NCBI RefSeq assembly: GCF_000964595.1
Contig: NZ_LANP01000007.1
Coordinates: 1-43,472, forward strand
Reading direction: 5' to 3'
Source of the DNA: Orientia chuto str. Dubai
GTDB lineage: Bacteria > Pseudomonadota > Alphaproteobacteria > Rickettsiales > Rickettsiaceae
Length of the DNA stretch: 43,472 nucleotides
The notes below the pieces were generated by a model, which saw only the letters and a program-made list of their open reading frames with translations, had not been told where the DNA came from and did no database searches. The translations under genes and the position numbers were made by a program. Positions 1 through 9,454 of the stretch are shown piece after piece; the stretch's first letter is position 1, and every line of letters starts with the position of its first letter.

Positions 1-85
1 TAGCTTTAACAGCTAAACCACCAATTTCTATAAGATGTCTAGTGCGCATTCTACGCTCTTTATCTTTTAGATTAAGTTCTTCCAT
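1..85 (-). CDS. TraD_Ti-like conjugal transfer protein, N-terminal fragment
   Basis: Partial gene running off the left edge on the minus strand. The visible peptide begins MEELNLKDKERRMRTRHL and continues with IEIGGLAVKA, 28 residues in all. The basic stretch followed by an I-E-x-G-G-L-V/A-x-K-A motif resembles the small TraD protein of Ti-plasmid-type conjugation systems, a DNA-transfer accessory protein. Orientia carries many degraded copies of an integrative conjugative element (RAGE) with traD_Ti and traA_Ti, which would fit. The start at 85 is chosen because the reading frame upstream is closed by a stop about 12 codons back. Only the first 28 residues can be seen, so the gene may be intact or broken beyond the window. 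The identification rests on one short motif and is moderate. Confidence 0.5.
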   Translation of the reverse strand, partial: MEELNLKDKERRMRTRHLIEIGGLAVKA

Positions 86-359
86 TATAATTTTAGCTTT
101 TTTTTGCTGAAGACTATGCTACATAAGATTCATAAAAAAATTAACAGGCAAGAATATATCAAAATACAGTAAAGAAAATCATACCGAACCTACAAAACCA
201 ACATCAAATAAATACAGTAAAAAACAAAAATCCCAATTAGAAGCTTCATTATAAAATAAGCTTATACGCAATAAAATTTTTAAAAACTTATATTATAATG
301 TTAAAAATTTATGCATGCAGACTTATTTCAGAGGATTCGTGAGAGACTATTCCGAGGGT

Positions 360-1556
360 TCATGATCCTGATATAATATTGTCCCCTTGAAGAGATAGTT
401 CCATATCAGAAGGATTGTCATTGTTTGCATTTTCTTCCTTAATATTTTCATAGAAAATATTAAAACGCTTAAGTTCATCATTAGGCAACATTTTCAATAC
501 TTCTGGAGATTTATTTAACATTATGTCTCTAATAGTTTGTGTAAGTGTAATATTATTATTTTCAATCGCAATATGATTAGCTTCAATAAGATCATCTACT
601 AAAATATCATCCTGCAATGCTTTCTTTATCTTTGTATTGTCTAGCGCATCTGTCATACTTATAATGTCTAAAATATGCGGATAGTTATGTTCTTTGATAG
701 CATTTTCCAATGCTTTAGTATGCATACTAGTTAGTTTACCTAGCAATCTATTATATGTTGCATTGGGGCCGTAAGTGCTATAATATTGCACTGTAGCACT
801 GTGGACAAAATAAAAACTGTCTCTAAATTGCTCGAAATCATTTATATCTATATTAGATACTAATGAATTTATATTAGCTCCATTGTGTATAATCTTAAAA
901 ATATATTCAAAATTTAGATTGTTAGTAGCTATAAGTAATTTTGCATTTTTTATAATTTGAGAATCTTCATTTTTAATGGCAAAAATAAAAACATAATCAA
1001 TATACATTGCTAAATCATCATCACCATAACTAATATTACTAAGAGCTTTAATAGCATTATCAAGAATTTTACATTCATCATTAGATAGTTTGGATACTTT
1101 TTGTAATTTATTTAAAACTGCTGCTGAGGCAAATTTTGCAAGGGAAATGTTATCATTTTCACGAGCAATTTTAATAAGTTCATTGAGATCATCAATTAAA
1201 ATATCCTTTCCAAACATATCTCTTATATGTGCCGTTACTTCATTACTACATGTGTATGATGATATGCTTTCAATATCGCAAATATGCTGGTAGTTACGTT
1301 CTTTAATAGCTTTTTCTAATAATTCAGTATGTATTTTTGTAAGTTTAGCAGCTAATAAACTATCGATCTGGGGTAAACCACACCTAATGCCATATTGTAC
1401 TGTATAATGGACAGCTAAGGAAAGTTGATCTATATACTGTTCAAAGTTATTTTTATCTATATTAGATACTAACAAATCTATATTATCTTGTATACTTTTA
1501 CAAATATATTCAAAATCTAGATTTCTAATATCTAGTTCTGATTCTTCATTTAACAT
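360..1556 (-). CDS. unrecognised protein with a ~200-residue tandem duplication
   Basis: Function not recognised. The 398-residue product consists of two related halves. Residues about 13-165 and 213-366 align: each starts with a (L/D)xFEYI.K.I segment, then SLVSNID/LLVSNID, then (D/N)xFEQ, then KLT..HT..LE.AIKE.NY.HI.DI, then DDILVDDL/DILIDDL, and IxN.N(I)SLA/ITLT. No signal peptide or membrane segment is visible; the protein looks soluble and helix-rich. The first ATG at 1556 is followed immediately by acidic MLNEESELDI. It lies next to the traD-like fragment and IS982 debris, so it may be cargo of a conjugative element. The duplication is seen directly; any role, including that of a host-directed effector, would be speculation. 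Confidence 0.6.
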   Translation of the reverse strand: MLNEESELDIRNLDFEYICKSIQDNIDLLVSNIDKNNFEQYIDQLSLAVHYTVQYGIRCGLPQIDSLLAAKLTKIHTELLEKAIKERNYQHICDIESISSYTCSNEVTAHIRDMFGKDILIDDLNELIKIARENDNISLAKFASAAVLNKLQKVSKLSNDECKILDNAIKALSNISYGDDDLAMYIDYVFIFAIKNEDSQIIKNAKLLIATNNLNFEYIFKIIHNGANINSLVSNIDINDFEQFRDSFYFVHSATVQYYSTYGPNATYNRLLGKLTSMHTKALENAIKEHNYPHILDIISMTDALDNTKIKKALQDDILVDDLIEANHIAIENNNITLTQTIRDIMLNKSPEVLKMLPNDELKRFNIFYENIKEENANNDNPSDMELSLQGDNIISGS

Positions 1557-1772
1557 AACTTTTTACTTTATATCTTAAGTTTATGGATTTTAGAATTAAT
1601 GAAAAGTTTAGTATGATTAAGATAATAATAAACCAATGCAGATAATATAGAAAAATTTTTTAACTAAAGGCAATAGCTTATTTTGCATGTTTTTTTATAC
1701 TAATCACCAACTTTAACACCTCAATTATAAAGATAAAAAAAAAATTATAAAGTAAAAAAAAGTATTATTTTA

Positions 1773-2292
1773 AACCTCATTTTGGATTAGGAATTTAGAA
1801 TTAATAGAATGTTTAATAGCCTTATCAAGGTAATAAGCTATGAATGAAAGATATATATAAATAAAAAGCATTCATATTAACTGTTCTTATTGTATATTTG
1901 AGATCAAAAGAACATTTTAATATAGTGTGTTAATAATTGAACGTTTATAAGTAAAAAATTTTTCAATTTAAGAGTAAGAGTTTATTCTTAATATTTTGTT
2001 TTATACCAGTTGTCCACTCCAATCATTTATTATAAATGTCAGAAAACAATTCTTATTTTAAATAGCTTTTATCACTAAATAACAAACCAGTAATATAATT
2101 GATTAATTTAGAAACATTGGTCCTATCATCTACATTTTCTTTAGTTAGTTTAAGGCCTTGGATTTTATATTGTTCATTAATTAATAAATGTAATTTTATC
2201 CCAAAAAAACAACCTTTATTAGTTTTGATAAAATTTGATAAAAACTGTAAGATCACCAAATACTTTTATAAATCTTAATCAAAACTGAGGTT
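1773..2292 (-). mobile_element. internally deleted IS982-family element with both ends
   Basis: Both ends carry related inverted repeats: AACCTCATTTTGGATTAGGA at 1773 and, read from 2292 on the minus strand, AACCTCAGTTTTGATTAAGA. Between them, 2053-2259 (minus) still translates as a 68-residue transposase piece, with CFFGIKLHLLINEQ, then VDDRTNVSKL and GLLFSDKSYLK, the conserved core of IS982 transposases. The N-terminal third and the C-terminal DDE part are deleted or frameshifted, so the element cannot be autonomous. It sits just downstream of nuoF. Confidence 0.75.
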
Positions 2293-2299
2293 ATTAGAT

Positions 2300-2375
2300 A
2301 AACTATTAATTCATTGATTACTACTTTTAGTAAAATATATATAAAGCTGTTATATTTTTTTATGGAATTCTCTTA
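2300..2375 (-). mobile_element. IS982 5'-end fragment
   Basis: This short stretch matches the region around 19,680-19,770, sharing GATTACTACTTTTA and a TTGTTATAT-TTTTTT-ATG-GATTCTCTT-like block. In the better copy this encodes the transposase N-terminus (MKKDITT...). It is a second, separate scrap of the same IS family abutting the element to its left and ending just before the nuoF stop codon. Confidence 0.45.
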
Positions 2376-2397
2376 TTTTTTGTTTTCTTACTGTATA

Positions 2398-3666
2398 CTA
2401 TAATGCATTAAAATTTTTTATACGATCTTCAATTTCATGTCTAAAGTGCCTAATTAAACCTTGAATAGGCCAAGCTGCCGCATCTCCTAATGCACATATA
2501 GTATTTCCTTCTATTTGTTTGGTAACTTCTAGTAACATATCTATATCATCTATTGTAGCGTTTCCTTTTACTAATCTCATCATAATTCGCCACATCCAGC
2601 CAGTTCCTTCTCGACACGGTGTGCATTGTCCACATGACTCATGCATATAGAACTTACTTAGTCTAGCAATAGCATAAATTATATCAGTGTTATTATTCAT
2701 TACTATAATACCACCAGTGCCTAATCCTGATCCTGCTAATTTCAAACTATCAAAGTCCATTTCAACTGTATCACAAATATTCTTGGGAATCATTGGCACA
2801 GAAGATCCACCTGGAATAACAGCTTTAAGATTATTCCATCCACCTTGTACTCCACCAGCATATTTTTCTATTAGATATTTAAGTGGAATTCCCATTTCTT
2901 CCTCAATATTGCATGGATTATTTACATGTCCTGAAATGCTAAAAATTTTAGTCCCAGTATTATTTGGTTTACCAAGACTAGCAAACCATTGAGCACCTCT
3001 TCTAAGTATTGTTGAAACTACAGCTATAGATTCCACATTATTAATAGTAGTAGGACATCCATATAATCCAGTATTAGCAGGAAATGGAGGTTTTAAACGT
3101 GGCATTCCTTTTTTCCCTTCTAAGCTTTCAAGTAAAGCTGTTTCTTCTCCGCAAATGTAAGCTCCAGCTCCTCTATGTAAGTAAAGATTGAAGTTAAAGC
3201 TTGTACCACATGAATTTGAACCTATAAATCCAGCATTATAAGCTTCTTGAATTGCGTTTTGTAATATTAAAGCTTCATTATAATATTCACCACGTATATA
3301 TATATAACATGTTTGAGCTCCAATAGCATATGCTGCAAGCAGGCAGCCTTCAATTAGTTTATGAGGCTCATACCGAATTATATCTCTATCTTTACAGGTT
3401 CCTGGTTCTGACTCATCGGCGTTAACAACTAAATAACTTGGCTTGTCAGAATTTTTAGGCATAAATGACCATTTTAAGCCTGTAGGAAATCCTGCTCCAC
3501 CTCGGCCACGTAAACCAGAGTTTTTTATTTCTTCGATAATCCATTCTTGCCCTTTTAATATTAAGTCTTTAGTTGCATACCAGTCACCGCGTTTTTTAGC
3601 ACTTACAAGATCAACTGCCATTAATCCAAGCAAATTAGTAAAAATTTTATCCTCGGTATTCAACAT
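2398..3666 (-). CDS. nuoF: NADH-quinone oxidoreductase subunit F (complex I, NADH-binding)
   Basis: Subunit of the peripheral arm of proton-pumping complex I. It binds NADH and FMN and carries the N3 4Fe-4S cluster, passing electrons from NADH into the chain. The 422-residue length is normal. The glycine-rich nucleotide/FMN segment [13 protein letters not shown] is at residues 54-66, [15 protein letters not shown] lies in the middle, and the cluster cysteines are C345, C348 and C351 (SCGQCTPC) with C391 (NTICALGD). It is the last gene of a minus-strand nuoABCDEF run, 17 bp after nuoE. nuoG, which often follows, is not here; IS982 remnants begin immediately downstream. Identification is secure. 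Confidence 0.98.
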   Translation of the reverse strand: MLNTEDKIFTNLLGLMAVDLVSAKKRGDWYATKDLILKGQEWIIEEIKNSGLRGRGGAGFPTGLKWSFMPKNSDKPSYLVVNADESEPGTCKDRDIIRYEPHKLIEGCLLAAYAIGAQTCYIYIRGEYYNEALILQNAIQEAYNAGFIGSNSCGTSFNFNLYLHRGAGAYICGEETALLESLEGKKGMPRLKPPFPANTGLYGCPTTINNVESIAVVSTILRRGAQWFASLGKPNNTGTKIFSISGHVNNPCNIEEEMGIPLKYLIEKYAGGVQGGWNNLKAVIPGGSSVPMIPKNICDTVEMDFDSLKLAGSGLGTGGIIVMNNNTDIIYAIARLSKFYMHESCGQCTPCREGTGWMWRIMMRLVKGNATIDDIDMLLEVTKQIEGNTICALGDAAAWPIQGLIRHFRHEIEDRIKNFNAL

Positions 3667-3683
3667 ATATAATTGCTTTTAAA

Positions 3684-4238
3684 TTATAAGTTAGATTTCT
3701 CATCAATTTTTAGTACAGATTTTTGTTGTAGATCTGCAGCTTGCAAGTTATTGATAATTTCTTTAATTTTATCGTTAGTAAGGTTTTCATGATAATCATA
3801 ATTAATTTGGGCTACTGGAGCATTTCTGCATGCTCCTAGGCACTCAACTTCTTTTATCGTAAACAATTTATCCTGAGAAGTTTGTCCGGATTCAATGTTT
3901 AATAATTTTTTACAGAAACTCATTATGTCATTTGCACCTTTCAACCAGCATGGTGTAGTACCGCAAATTTGTATATGATATTTTCCTACTGGCTTCAGAT
4001 TAAACATAGTATAAAAACTTGCAATTTCATGTACTTTGATATATGGCAACTTAAGTAAAGTTGCGACATATTCAATACAATTATTAGAAAGCCAATTACC
4101 ATTTTGGCTTTGTGCTAGTTCTAATATTGCTAGAATAGCACTAGCTTCTTTTCCTACTGGGTAATTACTGATTATTTTTTTTGCTATTGCCAAATTTTCT
4201 TTGGAAAATGTAAATTCTGTTTTTGTAGCTAAATTCAT
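3684..4238 (-). CDS. nuoE: NADH-quinone oxidoreductase subunit E (complex I, 2Fe-2S)
   Basis: The 24-kDa-type subunit of complex I, partner of NuoF in the NADH dehydrogenase module. It holds the N1a 2Fe-2S cluster. The 184-residue product has the thioredoxin-like ferredoxin pattern with ligands C92 and C97 (CGTTPC) and C133 and C137 (CLGAC). The segment [24 protein letters not shown] is characteristic of the family. Its ATG overlaps the nuoD stop by 4 bp, which suggests coupled translation, and nuoF follows 17 bp on. The last ~15 residues form a lysine-rich tail. Identification is secure. Confidence 0.97.
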   Translation of the reverse strand: MNLATKTEFTFSKENLAIAKKIISNYPVGKEASAILAILELAQSQNGNWLSNNCIEYVATLLKLPYIKVHEIASFYTMFNLKPVGKYHIQICGTTPCWLKGANDIMSFCKKLLNIESGQTSQDKLFTIKEVECLGACRNAPVAQINYDYHENLTNDKIKEIINNLQAADLQQKSVLKIDEKSNL

Positions 4239-5425
4239 CTGTCTATTTCTCCAAAAACTATATCAAGTGTTGCTATAATAGTTATGATATCCGATAATGA
4301 GTGTCCTCTAGCCATAGAGTCTAATCCCTGTAAATGAGCAAATCCAGGGGCTTTAATACGGCACCGATAGGGCCGATTAGTGCCATCAGAGTATAAGTAA
4401 ATGCCAAATTCGCCTTTAGGAGCTTCGACAGCTGCATATACTTCTCCAGCTGGAACATTATATCCCTCAGAATAAAGTTTAAAATGGTTAATTAAAGCTT
4501 CCATGGATTTTTTAATTTCAGACCTTTTTGGTGGTGAAATAGCAGGGTTCTGAGTTTTAATTTCTCCTATAGGCATTTGTTGAATGCATTGCTTAATTAT
4601 TTTGATTGACTGATACATTTCTTCAATTCTAATTAAATACCTATCATAACAATCACCATTTTTGCCAATAGCTATATCAAAATCTAAACTAGCATATTGG
4701 TCATAAGGTTGTGACTTTCTTAAGTCCCAAGCAATACCAGAACCTCTAAGCATTATTCCAGAAAAGCCTAAATCCATAGCTTGTTGCTTAGATACAATAC
4801 CAATATCTACTGTTCTTTGCTTCCAAATCCTATTATCAGTAAGCAATGTCTCAAGATCTGCTATTTTACATGGAAATTGTTCACAAAAACTAGCTATATC
4901 TTCAATTAAACCTCCTGGCAAATCTTGTGCTACACCACCTGGGCGAAAATAATTAGCATGCAGTCTTGATCCTGAAACTTTTTCGTAAAACTCCATAATT
5001 TTTTCTCGTTCTTCAAACAGCCATAACAATGGTGTGGTAGCTCCAACATCAAGAGCTTGAGTTGCTATATTCAAAGTATGATTGAGTATCCTAGTTAATT
5101 CAGCAAACATAACCCTAATATATTGTGCTCTTAATGGAACTTCACATTTTAATAAATGCTCTACTGCTAAAGCAAAAGCATGTTCCTGGCACATTGGAGA
5201 AACGTAATCTAGCCTGTCAAAGTAAGGTATTGCTTGCAAATAAGTTTTATATTCAATTAACTTTTCAGTTCCACGATGTAAAAGACCTATATGTGGATTA
5301 GCTCTCTCGACTATTTCGCCATCCATTTCTAATATTAACCGCAATACCCCATGAGTTGCAGGATGTTGTGGCCCAAGGTTCAATTTAAATTTTTTAGAAC
5401 GTTTTATTCTTTGCTTTAGTACCAT
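4235..5425 (-). CDS. nuoD: NADH-quinone oxidoreductase subunit D (complex I, quinone site)
   Basis: The 49-kDa-type subunit of complex I, which together with NuoB forms the quinone-binding cavity next to cluster N2. The 396-residue length is typical of a separate NuoD rather than a NuoCD fusion. The N-terminus contains [13 protein letters not shown], the family signature, followed by [15 protein letters not shown]. The C-terminus ends [13 protein letters not shown], the usual conserved end. It lies in the nuoABCDEF run on the minus strand, 23 bp after nuoC and overlapping nuoE by 4 bp. The start is followed by a basic leader ([11 protein letters not shown]). Identification is secure. Confidence 0.98.
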   Translation of the reverse strand: MVLKQRIKRSKKFKLNLGPQHPATHGVLRLILEMDGEIVERANPHIGLLHRGTEKLIEYKTYLQAIPYFDRLDYVSPMCQEHAFALAVEHLLKCEVPLRAQYIRVMFAELTRILNHTLNIATQALDVGATTPLLWLFEEREKIMEFYEKVSGSRLHANYFRPGGVAQDLPGGLIEDIASFCEQFPCKIADLETLLTDNRIWKQRTVDIGIVSKQQAMDLGFSGIMLRGSGIAWDLRKSQPYDQYASLDFDIAIGKNGDCYDRYLIRIEEMYQSIKIIKQCIQQMPIGEIKTQNPAISPPKRSEIKKSMEALINHFKLYSEGYNVPAGEVYAAVEAPKGEFGIYLYSDGTNRPYRCRIKAPGFAHLQGLDSMARGHSLSDIITIIATLDIVFGEIDR

Positions 5426-5448
5426 TACTTTCTATAGATGCTAGGTTG

Positions 5449-6027
5449 TTACTCAGTATCTGATTTTTGACCTTGCCAAGGAGAAGAAAAGTTAAAATTT
5501 CTATATTCCTGATCTAATTTTACTGGTTCATAAACAACCTTTTCTAACTTGTCATCATACCTTACTTGTGAGTATCCACTGAGGGCAAAATCTTTTCTTA
5601 ATGGATGACCAATAAATCCATAATCTGTTAATATACGTTTTAAATACGGATGACCGGCAAATTCAATTCCAAACAGATCATATATTTCTCGCTCATACCA
5701 ATTAGCATTGCTAAACACCGGTATAGCTGATTGAATTTGTTCGTTTTCATTAAGATTAACTTTAACTATTATCCTGATGTTTTTTATCATACTAAGTAGG
5801 TTATATACAATCTCAAATCTTTGATTTCGACTTGGAAAGTCTGCTGCAAAAACATCTGTTAGTACTGTGAATTTTAATTCTTTGTCATTCTTTAGTAGCT
5901 TTAAAACTTCAATTAACTGCTCTTTATTAATTATTGCATTAACATGATTAGCAACATTAAATTTTGCACTAATATTAGATATAGCAAACTTATTTTGTAC
6001 TAATTCTTTGAGATTTTGTAGCTTCAT
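5449..6027 (-). CDS. nuoC: NADH-quinone oxidoreductase subunit C (complex I)
   Basis: The 30-kDa-type subunit of the complex I peripheral arm; a structural subunit without cofactors that packs against NuoD. The 192-residue product contains the family signature ANWYEREIYDLFGIEFAGHP at about residues 108-127, then LKRILTDYGFIGHPLRKDF and the C-terminal NFSSPW motif. It follows nuoB with a 3-bp gap and precedes nuoD by 23 bp on the minus strand. Length and motifs are complete. Confidence 0.97.
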   Translation of the reverse strand: MKLQNLKELVQNKFAISNISAKFNVANHVNAIINKEQLIEVLKLLKNDKELKFTVLTDVFAADFPSRNQRFEIVYNLLSMIKNIRIIVKVNLNENEQIQSAIPVFSNANWYEREIYDLFGIEFAGHPYLKRILTDYGFIGHPLRKDFALSGYSQVRYDDKLEKVVYEPVKLDQEYRNFNFSSPWQGQKSDTE

Positions 6028-6030
6028 AAT

Positions 6031-6543
6031 TTATCTTTTAAATTTGACTTGCTGAGTTCTATTAATCTTTTTTTGTAGCTGTAAAATGCCATAGAGCAAT
6101 GCTTCTGGAGTCGGAGGACAACCAGGAACATAAATATCTACTGGTACAATTTTATCACAACCTCTAACTACTGAATAGGAGTAATGGTAATATCCGCCTC
6201 CATTTGCACAGCTTCCCATTGATATTACCCATTTTGGTTCAGTCATTTGATCATAAACCCTACGTAATGCTGGAGCCATTTTATTAGTTAATGTTCCAGC
6301 TACTATCATTACATCAGCTTGGCGTGGACTTGGGCGAAATAACATACCATAACGATCCATATCATATCTACTACCAGCTGTTTGCATCATTTCTATCGCG
6401 CAGCATGCTAATCCAAATGTCATAGGCCATAATGATCTAGTTCTAGCCCAACTAACTAAATTTTCTATATTAGCTAGAATAAATCCTTGATTAGATAAAT
6501 TTTGCTGATAGATACTTGTATCACTAAATGTATTTTCTGCCAT
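6031..6543 (-). CDS. nuoB: NADH-quinone oxidoreductase subunit B (complex I, N2 cluster)
   Basis: The PSST-type subunit of complex I, carrying the terminal 4Fe-4S cluster N2 that reduces quinone. The four ligands are visible: the tandem pair C47-C48 in [12 protein letters not shown]112 in [16 protein letters not shown], and C142 in [13 protein letters not shown]. The length of 170 residues is normal. It lies 13 bp after nuoA and 3 bp before nuoC on the minus strand, in the standard order. Identification is secure. Confidence 0.98.
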   Translation of the reverse strand: MAENTFSDTSIYQQNLSNQGFILANIENLVSWARTRSLWPMTFGLACCAIEMMQTAGSRYDMDRYGMLFRPSPRQADVMIVAGTLTNKMAPALRRVYDQMTEPKWVISMGSCANGGGYYHYSYSVVRGCDKIVPVDIYVPGCPPTPEALLYGILQLQKKINRTQQVKFKR

Positions 6544-6556
6544 TGATTTTTCTAGA

Positions 6557-6928
6557 TTAGTCCCATTCTAATGCTCCTTTTTTCCACTCATAAATAAACC
6601 CAATTATTAATATAAATAGAAAAAATATCATGGAATAAAAGCCAAACATTTTTATTTCCTTCAAATATACTGCCCAAGGTATTAAAAATGCTATTTCTAA
6701 ATCAAAAATTATGAATAGCATTGAAATTAAGTAAAATCGAATATTAAACTTACTTCTAGCATTGCTAAATGGATCAAAGCCACACTCATAACTCTCAAGT
6801 TTATTTTTATTATATTTTTTATCAGCAAATACTTGCGGTAAAACTATAATTACAACTGATAAAATTAATGATATGGCAAAAAATATCGCTATAGGAAGAT
6901 ATTCTAATGCAGTTAATAAATGCAACAT
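6557..6928 (-). CDS. nuoA: NADH-quinone oxidoreductase subunit A (complex I, membrane)
   Basis: Small inner-membrane subunit of complex I at the junction of the peripheral and membrane arms. The 123-residue product has three hydrophobic segments (about residues 10-32, 64-86 and 92-112) and the conserved loop [19 protein letters not shown], followed by [21 protein letters not shown] sequence. It is the first gene of the nuoABCDEF run, and a well-formed sigma70-type promoter lies upstream at 6994-7022. Identification is secure. Confidence 0.97.
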   Translation of the reverse strand: MLHLLTALEYLPIAIFFAISLILSVVIIVLPQVFADKKYNKNKLESYECGFDPFSNARSKFNIRFYLISMLFIIFDLEIAFLIPWAVYLKEIKMFGFYSMIFFLFILIIGFIYEWKKGALEWD

Positions 6929-6993
6929 TGTATTAATATACTAAAACTTATTGCTTCTCTAAAAACAATATTGTAAACTCTTATACACAACTT

Positions 6994-7022
6994 ATTATAT
7001 ATAGTAGTTTTAAAAATTGCAA
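6994..7022 (-). promoter_or_regulatory. sigma70-type promoter for the nuo genes
   Basis: Read on the minus strand, TTGCAA at 7022-7017 is followed after exactly 17 bp by TATAAT at 6999-6994, 65 bp before the nuoA ATG. The -10 is a perfect consensus and the -35 differs from TTGACA in two positions. The 141-bp gap also separates the divergent small gene at 7070. The role is inferred from pattern and position only. Confidence 0.6.
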
Positions 7023-7069
7023 TTATAATAGACATTTAGCACACTAAAGTTAATTTTACGGAAAATTTA

Positions 7070-7291
7070 ATGAATTCAGGAATAAACACAAAATTGATAA
7101 CATTAATTGAAACAATAAACAAAAGACCTTGGTTAAAGTACTTGTTGTGTTTTATATTAATATCAGTAGCTACTTATGTTAACTATAAGTTAGTTTCCAA
7201 AGAAAAGCCTGAGTTATTTGATCCCAATCTTGCTAAAGCAAAGCGTGAAGCGGCAGAATTAGAGAAGAAAAATTCCACTAATCTTGCATGA
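7070..7291 (+). CDS. small single-pass membrane protein, function unknown
   Basis: Not recognised. The 73-residue product has one hydrophobic segment at about residues 21-41 (KYLLCFILISVATYVNYKLV), preceded by RPW and followed by a charged tail with KAKREAAELEKK. This suggests a membrane anchor with a short helical domain. It is transcribed away from nuoA, and a hairpin 21 bp after its stop could end the transcript. Coding is supported by length, a sensible ATG and the position between nuoA and sdhE, but there is no family match that I can name. Confidence 0.5.
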   Translation: MNSGINTKLITLIETINKRPWLKYLLCFILISVATYVNYKLVSKEKPELFDPNLAKAKREAAELEKKNSTNLA

Positions 7292-7312
7292 CATTATTTA
7301 TATAGGTAATTA

Positions 7313-7343
7313 AATACCAAAAAAATTTTATTTCTTTGGTATT
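7313..7343. terminator. AT-rich hairpin between convergent genes
   Basis: AATACCAAA at 7313-7321 pairs perfectly with TTTGGTATT at 7335-7343, and the stem can extend inward after one mismatch (AAAT/ATTT). It lies just past the stop of the small plus-strand gene and between it and the convergent sdhE gene. It could act as a weak two-way terminator; there is no strong T-run. Confidence 0.4.
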
Positions 7344-7446
7344 ATGTCTTAAAAAATTCATGAGCAAGGCAATCAACTGCAGTGTTTACAATAGTCATTG
7401 TATGCATAATCCATCAATATGCTCTATCAATCTAAATAAGTTTAAT

Positions 7447-7701
7447 TTAAATATTTCTTAACATATTAATTAGTTTTTTATTTAAATGCTTAGGACAAAG
7501 CTTTGTATTCATTATCCATTTATAAATATCATTATCGTTGCATTCTAAAATTAATGCAAAATCTAGTAATTCTTGATCACTAAAACATTTAAGATTGTTA
7601 TTTAAAAACGAACTTAACAAAAGGTCGTTTTCTTTACATCCACGATGTGTTGCTCTATAAACTAACTTCTTTATAAATATCTGCCTTTCATCTTTATTCA
7701 T
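7447..7701 (-). CDS. sdhE: SdhE-type FAD assembly factor for succinate dehydrogenase
   Basis: A small acidic cytoplasmic protein of the SdhE/Sdh5/YgfY family, which helps attach FAD covalently to the flavoprotein subunit of succinate dehydrogenase. The 84-residue length matches the family. The key RGxxE motif is present as R20-G21-x-x-E24 in YRATHRGCKENDLLLSSFL. The downstream helices also fit: SDQELLDFALILECNDNDIYKWI corresponds to the family's L..fe.LL...D.dl..Wi segment. It is transcribed alone on the minus strand toward the hairpin at 7313. The call rests on the motif and size. Confidence 0.85.
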   Translation of the reverse strand: MNKDERQIFIKKLVYRATHRGCKENDLLLSSFLNNNLKCFSDQELLDFALILECNDNDIYKWIMNTKLCPKHLNKKLINMLRNI

Positions 7702-7819
7702 AACAAAAATGTTCTTAAAAATAACTTTATCTTAAAAGCCACATTTAAATTTATTTAATCATAAATATTATAATTAATAAAATAGCTATCATTAATAATA
7801 ACTATCCAACTTTAAGAGT

Positions 7820-7852
7820 ATTCAAGTATAAAATTATGCTCTTGAATTTTTT
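7820..7852 (+). other. small stem-loop with T-run in the dnaA upstream region
   Basis: ATTCAAG at 7820-7826 pairs with CTTGAAT at 7841-7847 across a 14-nt loop, followed by a run of T residues. No plus-strand gene precedes it, so if it works it would act on a transcript reading into dnaA. The stem is short and could be chance in AT-rich sequence. Confidence 0.25.
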
Positions 7853-7951
7853 AGGTGATTATATGATATTTACCTTGTTCATAATTAAGAAATACTAAAA
7901 ATGAAACTGATAAACATATGATATATGCTAATTTATAGCTTGTTATAGTTT

Positions 7952-7980
7952 AATTATCTATATTTAGTAGATAATTTTTT
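7952..7980 (+). terminator. terminator-like hairpin in the dnaA leader
   Basis: AATTATCTA at 7952-7960 pairs perfectly with TAGATAATT at 7968-7976 over a 7-nt loop, and further Ts follow to 7980. It ends about 36-48 bp upstream of the dnaA start codon. It could insulate dnaA from upstream reading or attenuate a leader transcript. The stem has only two G-C pairs, so thermodynamic strength is low. Confidence 0.4.
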
Positions 7981-8027
7981 AATCAACATAATACAATAAA
8001 TACTATAACCAAATCTTGAAAAAAGTA

Positions 8028-9440
8028 ATGAATACACTTCTGCAACAACCAAATATTAAAGATGAATTATATTTCCATAGACTGTGGAATAATGTAAAGC
8101 AAGACCTGAAGCATCATTACGGTGAAGCTGTATTTAAAAGTTGGTTCAGTAAAATGAATATAGTTGATTTTACAGATAGTTATATAAAATTATCTGCTCC
8201 TACTAATTTTACGCGTGACTGGATAAAAGCTAACTACTTTGATTCTATTCAGCAAATATGGGCTTATTATGATAGCTCTATTAAGAGCATTGATATTATA
8301 ACTTCTGCTATTGATTGCAAAAATTTCAATCCAAAATTTTCTGCTTTGCAAAATATAGATGCTAATAATAATCAACAATATAGTACTAAAAGTAGTAATA
8401 ATCTTATTTTTTCCTCAACATTAGATCCAAGATTTACCTTTAATAATTTTGTAGTTGGGAGACCAAATGAATTGGCTTATGCTGCAGCAACTACAGTAGC
8501 TGAATCACCAACTGCTGTTGCAAAATCTAATCCTCTTTTCTTATATGGTGGAGTTGGACTTGGAAAAACACACTTAATGCATGCAATAGCATGGCATATT
8601 CAGAACTGTAGCCTTAGTAAACGCAAGGTAATTTATATGTCAGCTGAAAAATTCATGTATCAGTTTGTTCAATCCTTAAGAAATAAAGATGTTATGTCCT
8701 TTAAGGAGCAATTTAGGTCAGTAGATGTACTTATGATAGATGATATTCAATTTATTTGTGGTAAGGATAGTACTCAAGAGGAGTTTTTTCACACATTTAA
8801 TGCCCTAATTGATAATAAGCGACAAATGGTAATTTCTTGTGATAGATCTCCTTCTGATCTTGATAATATTGAAGAAAGAATTAAATCTAGATTAGGATGG
8901 GGATTAGTAGCAGATGTACATAGTACAACTTATGAATTACGACTTGGAATATTGCAATCAAAGGTTGAGCAGTTAGATACCTCAATTCCACTAAAAGTAT
9001 TAGAATTTTTAGCCGCTAAAATTACCTCAAATGTGCGTGAATTAGAAGGTGCTTTAAATAAGGTTATAGCTCACGCTACTCTAGTTGGATATGAAATTAC
9101 TATTGAGAATACTCAAGAAATTCTAAGAGATTTATTGCGCTCTAATCAAAAAACTGTGACAATTGATAACATTCAAAAAAAAGTAGCTGAGCGCTATAAC
9201 ATTAAGATATCTGATATGTCATCTAGCCGAAGGTCAAGGTCAGTTACAAGACCGCGGCAGCTTGCAATGTACCTTGCTAAGCATCTAACATCTAAAAGTT
9301 TAGTAGATATCGGCAAGGCATTTGGTAAAAAAGACCATACTACAGTTATGCATGCTATTAAAGCAGTAGAGAACTTTCGCAATCAGGAACAGGAGTTTGA
9401 AGATGAGGTGCGTCTATTAATGAAAATACTGCAAAGTTAA
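8028..9440 (+). CDS. dnaA: chromosomal replication initiator protein DnaA
   Basis: Replication initiator that binds DnaA boxes and opens the origin. All four domains are present (residues counted from an upstream TTG at 8016): the N-terminal domain, with W-containing [11 protein letters not shown]; a variable linker at about 100-130; an AAA+ ATPase with Walker [10 protein letters not shown] at about 178-186 and Walker B VLMIDD at 238-243; and the C-terminal DNA-binding domain with [20 protein letters not shown] and the KDHTTVMHA signature. The ATG at 8028 (MNTLLQQ) is preferred over the TTG four codons upstream, but this is not certain. dnaN follows after 14 bp. No obvious cluster of DnaA boxes is visible nearby. 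Confidence 0.97.
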   Translation: MNTLLQQPNIKDELYFHRLWNNVKQDLKHHYGEAVFKSWFSKMNIVDFTDSYIKLSAPTNFTRDWIKANYFDSIQQIWAYYDSSIKSIDIITSAIDCKNFNPKFSALQNIDANNNQQYSTKSSNNLIFSSTLDPRFTFNNFVVGRPNELAYAAATTVAESPTAVAKSNPLFLYGGVGLGKTHLMHAIAWHIQNCSLSKRKVIYMSAEKFMYQFVQSLRNKDVMSFKEQFRSVDVLMIDDIQFICGKDSTQEEFFHTFNALIDNKRQMVISCDRSPSDLDNIEERIKSRLGWGLVADVHSTTYELRLGILQSKVEQLDTSIPLKVLEFLAAKITSNVRELEGALNKVIAHATLVGYEITIENTQEILRDLLRSNQKTVTIDNIQKKVAERYNIKISDMSSSRRSRSVTRPRQLAMYLAKHLTSKSLVDIGKAFGKKDHTTVMHAIKAVENFRNQEQEFEDEVRLLMKILQS

Positions 9441-9454
9441 TAAGAGTAATAGTT

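Noticed and set aside
2687..3682. two plus-strand ORFs antisense to nuoF
   Set aside because: Shadows of nuoF codon structure; not supported by any motif.
7702..8015. replication origin next to dnaA
   Set aside because: I found no DnaA-box cluster or 13-mer-like repeats; adjacency to dnaA alone is not enough in this order.
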